Shown: in pieces, positions 1 through 11,067 of the stretch
Layout: every line of letters begins with the position of its first letter
Numbering within the stretch: position 1 is the first letter of the stretch
Position numbers and translations under genes: made by a program
Notes under the pieces: model-generated
What the model was told of the DNA's origin: nothing
The model's database searches: none
What the model saw: only the letters and a program-made list of their open reading frames with translations
Assembly: GCA_029378245.1 (NCBI GenBank)
Contig: JARKIF010000290.1
Location: 1 to 33,267, forward strand
Origin: Roridomyces roridus
Lineage: Eukaryota > Basidiomycota > Agaricomycetes > Agaricales > Mycenaceae
Direction: 5' to 3'
Length of the DNA stretch: 33,267 nt

Positions 1-3000
1 CGGTGGTTTATTATCTCCCAGCATTATTCACCACTCGGAATCGTCTTTGTTCATTATGCTCTTCCGGTCGTGAAGGCGATTGCCCAAGGTAGTTACCCGA
101 GTCCACTTTTCCTTTCCATTCCTAAGTTCATTGTATTTCTTGTATTCAAGATATCATCAACAAGAGCACTCTCGACATCCAGGTCGCCAATATCTCGTCC
201 CCTACAAACGGCTCCTTCGACATCGCCTTGTCCGGGAATGTCGCTCACACGGCAGTGTCCACGCGAAAATTCAATTCGACAAACCTGTCAACGTCTCTTG
301 GGTCCGCGATGGCGAGCCTGATATCCTCTTGGTTGGCTCTCCCTCGACACATTGCACACAACGAACAAAAGAGCCACCATCAACCAAACCGCAACCCCGT
401 TTACCATTGCGAACGAGACGGCCTTTGGTCTTTTTGCGGCCCACATGATCACGGACCAAAACTTTACCTGGAGACTGGAGAGCTCGCACCTCCGTGTCCA
501 GGCCGTCAAGTTCCCCGTCGACACTGGACTCAAGTTTAACAAGCATCACGCTCCAAGGTCCGCTCCAAATGACATCGCGCTTCATTGCGTGCTGATGTTT
601 ACGTCAAGGGTTCCAGAGCTTTAATGGAAATGTCGCAATCCAAGATTTCCAGCTTCCGAGTGGATAATCCTGCTGGTGGTATCGACTTTGTCGCCGTGAC
701 CAATTTGACCAACCCAAGGTAAACTTCGTTTCCTGGCTTGGCGGGTCGTTCATACTTACAAGATCATTCAGCCTTTCTCGCTTAACCTAGGCACTGTCGT
801 TTTGCCTTGAACTGACCAGAATGTGTTTTTGGGTACTGTACCAGTACGGACACATTTCGTCCGTCCATCTACTCAGAGTTCGCATTCCGTTCATTAATGT
901 TTGTTTAGCAACCTGGATCCAACAATATCACGTCTCAAAGGCGTTCTCGAGCCTCAGACGGAACAGGCAAACCTTGGTACCGTTTCTCTTCCTCGTCGCT
1001 ACTCCATAGCTGACACGGCCCCCAGATGTTGTTTCTCAATTGTTCACAAACTACTTGAACAGCATACCGAGCCCGGTCATTGCCACCGGAATGAGCACCC
1101 TGCAATCAGACGGCTCCGCTATCTCCTGGTTGAGCACCGGTTTGCAAGCCCTCGATCTCAATGTTCCTCTCGTCCCGCCCGAGCCCATCAATCCGATCAA
1201 CTCCATCTCTATCGGCAACTTTGACTTGGCCTTCAACGCCGACGATCCCTGGGCCCCTTCCGCGAGCATAAACACGGTCAAGGCGTCCATTGGTAGCTAC
1301 CCTAGTTCAAGTAAATATTCGTCACACTCACCCTTTGTTCTCAGCCCTTCCTTTCGGGTTTGGCGTATCCATTGGGGAAATCTCCAATGACTTTAATATC
1401 ACCATGATGGACGGCAGCACTGTTGCTGGGCTTTCGACCGTGCGTGTATTGTTGACTTGTGTTTGTCTCACGTGGACCCACGAATCTTCCAGCCCATCGG
1501 TGCCTCGACGTCGTCCATCACCGTTTATGGTCAACAGAACACCACCGGGACCGTCGATATCACGATCGCTAATACCAGCTTGAGTTCCCCCGACCCTGAC
1601 CACTCGACCTTCTCGATCTTCATACCGGTCTCACCAACCTGGCCACCGCCCAGTTCCTTCTTGTCGGCGAGTCGCGTACTATCGCGAACACGTCTCTCGG
1701 CCAGATTTCCCTGAACGCGATCAAGGTCAACGTGTCCACTTCCCTGCTTGGACTTCAGGGTTTGAAGGGTCTCGCGACGATCGAGACCGTGGATGTTCAG
1801 GGCGGCACAACGGAAGGCATTACATTGGGCATCCAAGTCTCCATCCACAATCCTTCTAACATCAAGTTGGCTCTGGGTGACCTGAGTACGTAATCATCAG
1901 TTCCTCTAGATACCCAACTCATTCGCCGAAAGCGTTGGCCCTGCAACGAGATGGCGCTCAGCTCGGGACGGTCTTGATGCCAAACCTGGTTCTGAACATG
2001 GGCAATAACACCGTCCAGACCAGCTCCATCTTTGATGCCAACGGCAGTCCCCAAGGGTTGCAGACTCTCAGCGACTTTGTTGGGAAGAAGGACGTTGACC
2101 TGACCATCACTGGTTTTGATAATTCCACCGACATCGTGTCTCTCGCTGCGGCCATGCAGACCCTCGACATCGATGTCACTCTGCCCGCGCTGCAAACCAG
2201 CTTGCTTGACTCTGCGTCTCTAATAATTCTGCCCACCACCGGCCGGTCGAGCAATATCAGTCATGTCACCGTTTCTCTGGCCAACCCTTTCACCACGTCG
2301 TTAGAGATTACCAAGATTGATTCCACGGTGTCTGCCTTTGGCATTCCTCTGGGTACCATCAATTCGTCGACCAGTTTCACAAATGCGGGCAAATCCACGA
2401 GCACTTCGCCTAACCTCGAACTCGACATGAATTTCGATCCAGCATCCCTCTTTTCTGTCACGCGGAGGCTGGCGATCGAAGCGGGACTCGACGTGTCGCC
2501 ACTCGATGCTATTGTGCAGCTTGGGGGCATCACCTACCTTCCGGAGGCTGCAACAAGCGATTCGCCGATCACACAAGTAACCGCGACCCGTGAAATGTTC
2601 GAGTATGTATTTCACTCCTTGTTGATTTCAATATCTCACTTTTTTTCTCAGAGGATTCGATTTGCCGACTTTTGTCGGGAATGCATTCAAGAAGCTCCAG
2701 TCTGATGTCGATCTGACGGCGGGCGTCAAGATTGGCGCATACGAGACGTCCTTGACGTACACGCAGACTGGGGTGCCCACCAAGACCGACAGCACGCTCA
2801 ACCTTATCTTGCCCGTCCTCGCCCAGCCCATCGTTCAGAAGATCGTTGGAGGCTCGGTGTTGGGGTAAGAACCATCTTCTCCTTGACTTTATCGGCTGAC
2901 GATTACTCCAGACTCGATACCATCCTCATCTCTGACCCGCAGCAAGAATCGTTCAGTATGTGTTTCGTTCACTGCGACGACCGGATTTTCATCGCTTGTG

Positions 3001-6000
3001 CGTTTAGCCTCGAAATTGCAGGGATCCATCACCAATGCCGGTCCATGTACGTCTTCTCCCTTGTATGAAAGCCTTTTTTGATCTCTACTCCAGTTGATGC
3101 GTCGATCGTCTTGGGCAAGAGCGGATTGACTGTGGATTGGAACGGTGCGCCCATCGGCTCCATCACCATGGACCCAATCAAGGTCGTCGGGGAGCAAGGA
3201 GCCACTCTTGATTCCACATCTACATTCACCGTGGCCGATGTCCCTCACCTCACCGACTTCACCAAGACTCTCCTCACCGAGGAGTCGTTCGACTGGGCCA
3301 TCTCGGGCGATAATGTCTCGGTCGACGCTCTTGGTAAGGTCATTCTCTTGGGCTCTTCACGGCGATCAAACCGTTTTAGGTATCTCTGTTCCGGGCGTAT
3401 CGGCTGCCTATAAGGTGTCTCTCAAGGGCTTTAACGGCTTGAAGGGCGGAGTCATCATCAAAACCTTCGATCTCCCGTCGAATGATCCGGCGGGCGGAAT
3501 CCACCTCACGCTCGAGGCTACCGCCGCCAACCCTTCCCAGGTCGGCATCTCGCTGAGCTCCTTGGGCTTCAATACCCTCTTCAATGGAGTCTCGATTGCG
3601 CCGGTATCTGCAGGATCCGTTGTACTCGCTCCGGGAGGCACCTCGACGCTGTCTCTTGTCGGTCGCCTCATCCCACAGAGCAGTTCTGAGGGTCTTGCGG
3701 CTGTCTCCTCCGTGTTCAACAATTTCGTACACGGCATCGACAGCAATGTCACCGTGCAAGGCGCCAGCGCCGGACCCAGCAGCGTATGTCTCTGTTGTCG
3801 TCCCGTTGATCATGCTTACCACTCTCCCAGGTCACATGGCTAAATGACGCCATCAAGGCTTTGCAAGTCGGCACGGTGCTGCCGAACCAAGGCCCGCTCA
3901 AGGTCATCAAGTCGATCGGTCTGAACGAGCTCAAGTTGTTGTTCACCGAAGACACGGCATATTCCCCGGCTACTTCCTCGAGTGACTCGGATGCCGCGTT
4001 CACTCTGCCCTTCGCTTTCCCTCTTGATATCACTGCCCTTGAGCAAACCATCACCGTCGGCTTTGATGGAGCATCCATTGCGCAGCTCGCCATCCCCAAA
4101 GGCTCGGTCAAAACCGACGTGGATTCGCGCGTCATTCAGCTCACCTTTGACAGGTGAGCCTTTTTTATCTTTTTTCGGTTTTCACCTCACATAGTCGACA
4201 GTGTTCCGTTTGCTGTCTTTGATGACCAGCACTCCAACTTCAATTCCTTTGTGGCTGCAACGACCACCGGTGGTACCCAGACCCTCCAGCTCTCGGGATC
4301 GGCCAATGCTGATGCGCAGACGGCCGTTGGTCTGCTGTCGCTCAGTGACATCTCATTTGATGTTGAATCAGACATCGAGGGCCTCCAAGGTCTCGACACC
4401 AAGCCAGTCACTGTCGCTGATCTCGATGTGAACCATGGTTTCCCCGACTTTTTACTTATCAAGGTCAACTCGGCCCTGTTCAATCCAAGCAACTTGACTG
4501 TGGGCACGGGCGATGTCGCGTTTGATCTCCACTTCCAATCGGAAACTATTGGCACTGCTGATATCGTGCGTCTCTGTCTGTCCTGATACGGTCTACATGA
4601 GTGCTCATCGTTTTTAGAGCAACATGGTCATCATTCCTGGCAATGCATCTTATCCGATAGACGTCCATTACTCTCCCCAAGGCTCGAGCGCCGTGTCCGC
4701 CGGACAACTCCTCCTCGAAAACTTCTTACAGGGTATCGACTCGGACACTGAAATCGCTGGTTCCACCGGCTCGACCCCCATCGCCTCTCTTCAAACTGCG
4801 TTGTCGGAAATCCTGCTCAAGCCCGTGACCATCCCCGCGCTGCATCAGACCCTGATCAAGTCTGCGACAATCGAGTTCCCCACAAACATTGTCCAGACCG
4901 GTGTCGCGCAGGCAGCCTTCACATTGGCCAATCCTTTCACTGCGAGCATCAATCTGCTCACCGTCGACGCGGCGGCTACTTTCCACAACCTGTCGCTTGG
5001 GACCATCAAGGCCGATCTTTCGTCGGACCCGATCCATGCCGATGGCCATTCGTCAGTGGCATCCGAGTTTTTGTCGATGGATTTCAATCTTGACCCCTTG
5101 GTCATTGTTGAATTCTTGACCATCTTGGCCCAAGAGAATTCCGTCGACCTCGGTCCATTGGTGCAGTTGTTCCAATTCATCGTCGACAATCCGAACATCA
5201 ACACCACCGTCACTTCCACAGTGGATACCTCCCCGCCTATCTGCGTCAGCGGAAATCAGTTTGACGTTGCCAGTGCGATTCTCGCGGCTCTGAAAAACCT
5301 CAAGGCCGACCTCTCGATCAACACAAGCACCAAGCTCGACGACTTTGCTACGTCGCTTTCCTTCAAGCAGAATTCCGTCCCGGTACAGACCGACCAAACT
5401 GCCCTCTTCCTCATTGGCGCCGTTGCCGGTCCCGTTGCTCAACATCTCGTCGATGGTTCCGTCCTAGCTTTCACTGAAGCCAACATCACGTGCGTTTGAC
5501 ATGCCTTTGCTTGCGCATATTTGACCCCAACGCAGTAACCTTTCTGACGGCGGATTTGACTTGTCGCTCAAGGGTTCCCTAACCAACATCGGACCTCTCG
5601 ATGCCCTCATCGAGTTCCCGGAACCTGTCAAGTATTTCTCTTATTATTTCGTTGTGATTCATTCTAACATTGATCCAGCGTCGTTTGGCAAGACCAGCAT
5701 ATTGCACAGATTGCTCTTCCTCCTGGTACGTATGCTACAACGAGTTTCTAACGGGCCCTCATTAAACAATTCAGTCTGTGCCGCTGCCAACACTGGTGTA
5801 CCGGACTATGTCACCAGTGGTCGTCTGACCATCACTGATTTGGACGCATTTACGGATTTCGCCACGTTCCTGCTTCACAACCCCGACTTTACCTGGACCA
5901 TTTCTACGCCAAGCCTGCGTGTCACGGCCCTTGGAACGATCTTTGACAATGTTATCTTGTCCAAGGACGTATCATTCAAGGCGTTCAACGGGCTGCCCGG

Positions 6001-8415
6001 CGTGACGATCAGCAACTTCCAGCTGCCTTCCGACGATCCTGCGGGTGGTATCCATATCGAGACGGACGCCATGATTCCTTCTCCGGCTCGTGCGTATACT
6101 ACATTCTTCGCAGTGCGCGTCGCTGAAGGCCATCAATAGAACTGGGAATTGATCTCGGCACCGTCACGTTCACGGCTTCCTTCATGGGAACCGAGGTCGG
6201 CCGTTAGTCTCTTTTTTTTCAGCTCGACTTTTCTTCGACCTGATTGCCCTTGTAGCCCTATCTGGTTCCAACTTGTTCCTGGCTCCCAGCTCGACCACGC
6301 CGTCTCACCTCAGCGGACGCATTGTACCCCAGAGCGGTTCGGACTTGGATACTATCGGCATTCTGTTCAGTCAGTTCTTGGCTGGCGCCAATCAGACATT
6401 GTCCGTCCAAGGAGATTCAGTGCAACCAGTGAGTTTCCAATCTGCTCACACCTCAAAACGCTGAATCACGTGCCACAGACTGGATCCGACGCGCCTGTGA
6501 GCTGGCTTAGTGCGGCATTCAAGACCCTGTCACTCCAAGTCATTCTTCCGGGTCAAACGTTCGACATTATCCAGTCCATCTCCCTCAATGAATTTGAGTT
6601 GGTCATGCAAACGCAAGATCAAGCGTTTGCGCCGCTGGCCTCGTCTGACAATATCCTTGCGACATACAAGAATCCGTTCGGGTTCTCGTTGCAAGTTGTC
6701 GCCGCTGGACAAGACATATTGCTCAGCGAGCTTGGTCTCCCTATCGCTTCGGTGAGACTTTTGAGATGGGACACAGATATTTTTTAAACAACGAATTATA
6801 GCTCCATCTACCGATAGCCCCCGCGGAGGGCGGCGTATCGACTGGAAATGTCGCGGACCTCCCCATCACTTTCCAGAACGTACCGCTGGTGGCCGCAAGT
6901 GAAGAAGGTCTCGAGTTGCTGTTCGCATCGGCTTTGTTGACCGCCTCGTCGTCCTTTGACATGTCCGGTGCTGCCAACGTTTCTGCACGCACGTCCATTG
7001 GGGATGTCCCCATCAATGGAATTGCCTTTAGTGTCACTTCGTCTCTGGTGTCCTTCAACTCGTTCGACGGGTCGGCCGCTCTGAGCAACGTGTCTGTCAC
7101 TGGCAGCGGCGGCGATGGAGGGAACCAATTCGTTGTCGCGCCTCTTACGACGACGTTGCAAAACCCTTCCAACATCTCGCTCGACACGGTGGACATCTCG
7201 CTACCAGTCATGTTCCAGGGCGTGAATGTTGGTAGTGCCGTCATAGACGTGAGTCGAGTTGACTTGATTTTTGCTCGAGGCTAACCCATAGTCCTAGACC
7301 TTCAATGTTGTCCCTGGATCTAACGACGTCGCGGCCGAGTTCCACTATCAGCCAGCCGACGCCAACGATACTGTTGCGCAGAGTTTCTTGACGTCGTTCA
7401 TCCAAGGAAACTCGGATTTGCCTCTGACGATCCAAGGAGCCATTGACAGCAGTCCGTTTGCTTCTTTGGACCCGGCGTTGTCCAGTCTTTCCCTGTCCGC
7501 CAGTCTACCTGGGCTCAACCAGACCAACCTGATCACTCAGATCAACGTGTTCATCACGCTCGATAGTTTGACCACCAATCTTGTCTCGATCAACTTCGAC
7601 ATGGAAAATCCGCTCGACGCTGACTTGACCGTCCTGTTCGTGCAATCCGATGCGGGCCTGTTCAACGAGACATTCGCCTTCTTCTCTAGCGCCATCGACG
7701 GCTTCACTGTCCCCGCTCGTAGCACTGCCAATTCGGGGACTATCGGCAATGTCCTGTTGACCCAGGGTGCGCTCGCCTCGCTGGCCATCATTCCCGACGG
7801 AGAGCTCGATCTCGTGGCCGCCGCGACTGTCCAAGTTGGGGCCGGAGGTTACATTATACCCTGGTTGCACATTTCGGGTACTGGTATCCCCACGGCCTAC
7901 ACCCTCGACCTTACCGCTGCCGCGATGAAGGAAGCAGCGCAGTCCATCTCGATGAGTGCATCGGCATCGGCATCGGCATCGGCATCGGCATCAGCATCAG
8001 CTTCGGGCTCGCCTGCCTCGGCTTCGGCATCAGCATCAGCTCCGGCCCCTGCATCGGCCTCGCCTGCTCCGGCGTCTGCCTCTGCCTCCGCAGTTGTCGC
8101 ATCCCCATCTTCCGCTGCCGCAACCCCCAGTGCCGAGCCAACGCCGGCCGCAGTTTCCTCACCGGCCCCTAGTAGTACTGCCGCTTCTGAGCCTTCTTCT
8201 CAGGCCAAGGAATCCCCAGTACCTGCTGCTTCCGAAGCGCCTGCTCCCGAAGCGCCTGCTCCCGAAGCGCCTGCTCCCGAAGCACCTGCACCCAAGGCAG
8301 CAGTCAGTTGATGCTCTCTTCCTTTTCTTGCTCAACAATCTGATGCACATTTTAGGCACCATCGGAGCAACCTGTGGCCTCCCCCTCTGCGGCCTCCCCT
8401 TCCGCGTCCCTTTGA
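1..8415 (+). CDS. Giant DUF3712-repeat protein (Tag1-like vacuolar membrane protein), 3' part
   Basis: The 5' end lies outside the window. From 1933 to the stop at 8413-8415, 18 exons join cleanly to about 1,880 codons. Introns include 1886-1932, 2603-2651, 2865-2911, 3334-3379, 4154-4201, 5490-5535, 6429-6478, 7249-7297 and 8303-8355. The product is built from repeated modules. The signature 'LPS(D/N)DPAGGI' recurs near 3475 and 6025, with a damaged copy near 660, and 'SWLS..L..L' recurs near 1125 and 6500. It is rich in Ser/Thr/Asn with many N-x-S/T sites, as expected of a lumenal or extracellular domain. This is the fungal DUF3712 family; yeast Tag1, which acts in ending autophagy at the vacuole, is the nearest named member I know. 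The vacuolar role is inferred from the family. The N-terminal membrane anchor expected in the family would lie upstream. The last exon (8356-8415) extends the Ala/Ser/Pro tail past an intronic in-frame TGA. The first ~1.7 kb carries several frame breaks, described separately. Confidence 0.85.
240..1640 (+). other. Indel-rich zone in the 5' part of the DUF3712 gene
   Basis: Conserved DUF3712 segments here lie in different frames without introns between them. Breaks are visible near 250 (one base missing in a G run), near 330, between about 545 and 595, near 615 and 672 (a loss then a gain that restores frame), at the 771/772 acceptor, near 803-820, at about 918-935 (another compensating pair) and near 1620. 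Most sit in short homopolymers. Genuine introns in the same stretch are intact (89-150, 719-771, 977-1025, 1293-1344, 1440-1492), and protein similarity stays high on both sides of every break. Recent sequence error at a poorly covered contig end explains this best. Early pseudogene decay is the alternative. Confidence 0.7.
7958..8005 (+). repeat. 6-bp GCATCG tandem repeat (Ala-Ser dipeptides)
   Basis: Five perfect GCATCG units are followed by GCATCA and GCTTCG variants. They encode an alternating Ala-Ser run that opens the low-complexity C-terminal tail of the DUF3712 protein. The tail stays in frame because the unit is two codons long. Copy number in such a run is likely to vary between strains. 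Confidence 0.9.
8234..8293 (+). repeat. 15-bp tandem repeat, 4 copies (Glu-Ala-Pro-Ala-Pro)
   Basis: The unit GAAGCGCCTGCTCCC is repeated three times exactly, then once with two changes (GAAGCACCTGCACCC). It encodes EAPAP four times, just before the last intron of the DUF3712 gene. Being five codons long it preserves frame. It suggests a flexible spacer rather than a folded domain. Confidence 0.92.
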
Positions 8416-8541
8416 GTTCGAACTGTTGCAGCTTTGATAACTTACGCCTATTTGCTATGTACTGCAATTCCACGTTACCTCCATACACCCAGCATAAAAA
8501 TACCCCGTTTGTAACAGAAAAATGTAATGATTTCTTGATAT

Positions 8542-9673
8542 CTACGCGGGAGGAAGAAAAGCGCCCCAAAGCAGGATGGAAGTGGTGCCCCACAGAACAC
8601 TCCAAGCGACCCAGGCGCGACCCCAGACTGGGTACTCGACGAGGAGCCAGGCGGCCGCCCAGTATGTTATAGGCATGGCCGCTGCGAAGCGGAGGGCAAT
8701 CTGCGTATGAGATGCGAGCGCAAGGATGCTACACATGACGAGGGCGTGAATCGCGTGCGGAGCAATGGACGGCGAACAAAACTGGCGATCGGACGCGACG
8801 GCCACCCAACGAAGGTGGTAGCCACTGAAGATGGAGATGAGGAGGAGTGGAGGTGCGGCAATGAGGAGATTGGGAAGCTGCTGGAGGGTCCAGTACCGCA
8901 GAAACCCGACGTCCCAATAAGTGCTCTGGATGTACGAGTAGATGAGCGGGAGTGACCGAGCACACCACGCGGCTGGTGAGGAGGCCGAGGCGCAAAAGGA
9001 GAGGTACGCGGCATAATTGTGGGCGATAAAGGGAATGAGAGGCAGCAGAGACAAAATTGTAGCATGGATCGCGTGAACCTGCCAAGTATAAGTGGACAAA
9101 ACTTGGAACAGAGGGCCAACATGCCTGCCTGCGCTGCAGAAAGGGCTCGATTACAAGGCCCCAGAAAATGAAGCCACTTGAAAGGATGCCGTTGGCGCGG
9201 AATGTGGCAGCCAAAGCAAAGGCGATCGCTGCGGCGACATAACGGGATTTCGCGCAGTAAAGCATGCCCTTGTAAGAAAAGTATGTGAAGAAGGGTTCGT
9301 TGTAGGGAACCAAGAACAAGGTTGCTGGACTGCTGGGTAGCAGAGACAGAATAGTTGCAAGTCTGGCAAGACTGGGCGAACGCAGATGATGGAGAGAGAG
9401 CTGGTACATGGTCGAGGTCATGTCATAGGCGACGATGAGGGACACCAGGGTCGGGGCCAGTATAAATTTGGAGAGAAGGAATGGGACTACGGGTAAAAAG
9501 GCCCACTCGTGCTCAAAGGCGTAGCCATGTTGGGCAATGTGCTGAAAGTGGATGGCATCCCAGCGAAGGAGGATGTGAGGAGTAGCAGCGTCAAAGGGGG
9601 TGGTGAGGGTGGTGAGGAAAAGAATGGCAGCTGATATTAGACGCGAGACGAGGGTCAAGAAGAGCATTCCCAT
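8542..9673 (-). CDS. GPI18: GPI mannosyltransferase 2 (PIG-V/Gpi18 family)
   Basis: This ER multi-pass enzyme adds the second mannose to the GPI anchor precursor. Two exons, 9125-9673 and 8542-9078, give 361 aa. After a short hydrophobic start the protein carries the family hallmark 'RWDAIHF' (residues 37-43) followed by 'YAFEHEWAFLPVVPF'. Hydrophobic segments follow throughout, ending with a Q-x3-R-x4-P-x-x-YW pattern near the C-terminus that is typical of the family. It is somewhat shorter than yeast Gpi18 (about 430 aa). The single intron needs a GC donor, because retention would shift the frame. I chose the ATG at 9673 because the frame further upstream has no conserved sequence or better ATG. 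That ATG overlaps the start of the divergent peroxin gene. Confidence 0.88.
9079..9124 (-). other. GC-AG intron of GPI18 (46 nt)
   Basis: Read on the minus strand, the intron starts GCATGT after an exon ending in CAG and finishes at TTGGCAG. No GT donor nearby keeps the frame. Removing these 46 nt joins 'FLQRRQ' to 'VHAIHA' in phase 0 and restores the PIG-V reading frame. Its length matches the other introns of the window. Confidence 0.75.
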
Positions 9674-11044
9674 GTCATCCTTGTCGCTGCCGCTCACCAC
9701 ACTCCTCGTCGCGCTCGGGCCAGGGATCCATGTCGCTCGTCGGGCACTGGAGATTCCCTCATGGAGTTCCTCCTCATACGATGCTTTCCTGCTCATCGCT
9801 CTGTGGTGGGCCGCCGTTCTGCTTACAGAACCCACCCTCCGCTATTTTTTACCCGTCGCGTGCCTTGGGATACTCGCGTTTTCGTCTCGCATACGACCGA
9901 CACCACCCCTTGCGTCCGAGAACACCATTCAGGCCGTAGTCGCTGATTTGACTGCCATCGAGGCTCTCATCCCGGCCTTTCCGCAAGGACCTGCGACGCT
10001 CGCTGGACCGCATGTCTTGCTCCGCGTACTCGCCATCTCATATGGACCCTATCTGCTCTTGACGCATTTCATCCGCTTGCGTGTGCTAGTCGCTATTGCA
10101 GGCACCGTGCTACTTGCTTGGCGCGCTTCTTGGGCAATCGCCCTCCGCCGTTCCCTTTGGCGTAGTGCCTGGTTCCGCTGGTCCATCTACCACATTACCT
10201 CCACCCTCTCCGGCCAACCCATGCCGCTGGCCTCTCATTTGGCGCTCTCCACCGCCGCTGTCGCCACCCCCACTCCCACCAAATCTCTCCGTTTCCTCTT
10301 TACTATCTATGGTGATGCATTTTCATGTGATTCTGACTTTTCAACTCACAAAAGTCCTTAGAAAATCAAAGGTGGTGGATGGGGCTGGATTGGACCGCAG
10401 CGTTGCTTCCTGCAGAACGCCCCTCGTGGTGCTCACAGTCGCAAACTGCGGTGACCCCGCCCAATGCGTTTGTGCTCCCGGAGGATACCACGATATATAT
10501 CCCGAGCCCCGACGGCAAGGGGCGTGCTAAGCGATGCGCCAACTGGTCATGGGAAGAATCCGAGTGGAGTGTCATAGTCCGCAAAGAGGGGGCCACTGCA
10601 CAAAGCCGTGTCGAGAAGCCCGTTCCAACGGAAAAGGAGGAAAACTCGGGCCTACTAATGAAGGCCGCTGCCAGAATGAGGGAATCAAGTGCTTCTGTCC
10701 CATCTGGGTCTACCACAGATGACTCGGAAGGCGACAAGGTGTCCACTGGCGACTCGGAGGAGGAGGCACTCATCACCGACGAGGACGGTTGGGTATACGG
10801 TGACAACAAATGGGAAAAGCTCAGCAACAAAGGTGGACTGGGCAAGTACACCCGCTTCCGAAGATGGACACGAGTAGCCATTGTCACTGAAACAGTGGAA
10901 CCTGTGTCAGAGGACGAGGTCGAAACCGTACCACGCCCAATGACTCCAGTCAGTCCAATTTCTCCTTCAACGGATGACAAACCACGTGAGGACTCCCAAC
11001 GCCTCCGACAACGGCTCAAGAATGCTATGGAGAAGGCGGCATAG
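9672..11044 (+). CDS. DysF-domain peroxin (Pex28-Pex32 family, Pex30/Pex24-like)
   Basis: This is a membrane protein of the family that controls peroxisome number and size and shapes ER-peroxisome contacts. Two exons, 9672-10311 and 10362-11044, give 440 aa. The N-terminal half has at least three hydrophobic segments (around 'LIALWWAAVLL', 'YFLPVACLGILAF' and 'VAIAGTVLLAWRA'). The DysF N-terminal part follows the intron, with 'ENQRWWMGLDWT' near residue 214 and 'ERPSW'. An acidic Ser-rich linker leads to the DysF C-terminal part, 'GGLGKYTRFRRWTRVA', near residue 371. The 50-nt intron (10312-10361) splits the codon for the Glu of 'ENQRWW'. The start is the first ATG of the frame and shares two bases with the GPI18 start. 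The stop lies 23 bp from that of the convergent asparaginase gene, so transcripts probably overlap. Confidence 0.85.
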
Positions 11045-11067
11045 TAGCATGTCACAATGTATTATAA

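Noticed and set aside
240..1640. Programmed ribosomal frameshifting as the reason for the frame changes.
   Set aside because: Shifts occur in both directions at many unrelated sites without slippery heptamers or downstream structures; sequence error or decay is simpler.
240..1640. RIP-type mutation of a repeated gene.
   Set aside because: The changes are one-base indels, not C-to-T transitions, and G/C content is unchanged.
7958..8293. A CRISPR-like or satellite array.
   Set aside because: Units are 6 and 15 bp, contiguous, without spacers, and lie in coding frame in a eukaryote.
7956..8672. Long His/Arg/Leu/Pro-rich frames over the Ala-Ser tail on both strands.
   Set aside because: They are shifted readings of the GCATCG and 15-bp repeats, and the true frame is fixed by the DUF3712 exon.
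9674..9835. A longer GPI18 N-terminus reading into the peroxin gene.
   Set aside because: It would start at GTG, overlaps conserved peroxin coding sequence, and precedes the normal family start.
10366..11055. A 229-aa open frame antisense to the peroxin C-terminal exon.
   Set aside because: It is the mirror of Ser/Asp/Glu-rich coding sequence with no recognisable motif and no splice structure, so it is a coding shadow.
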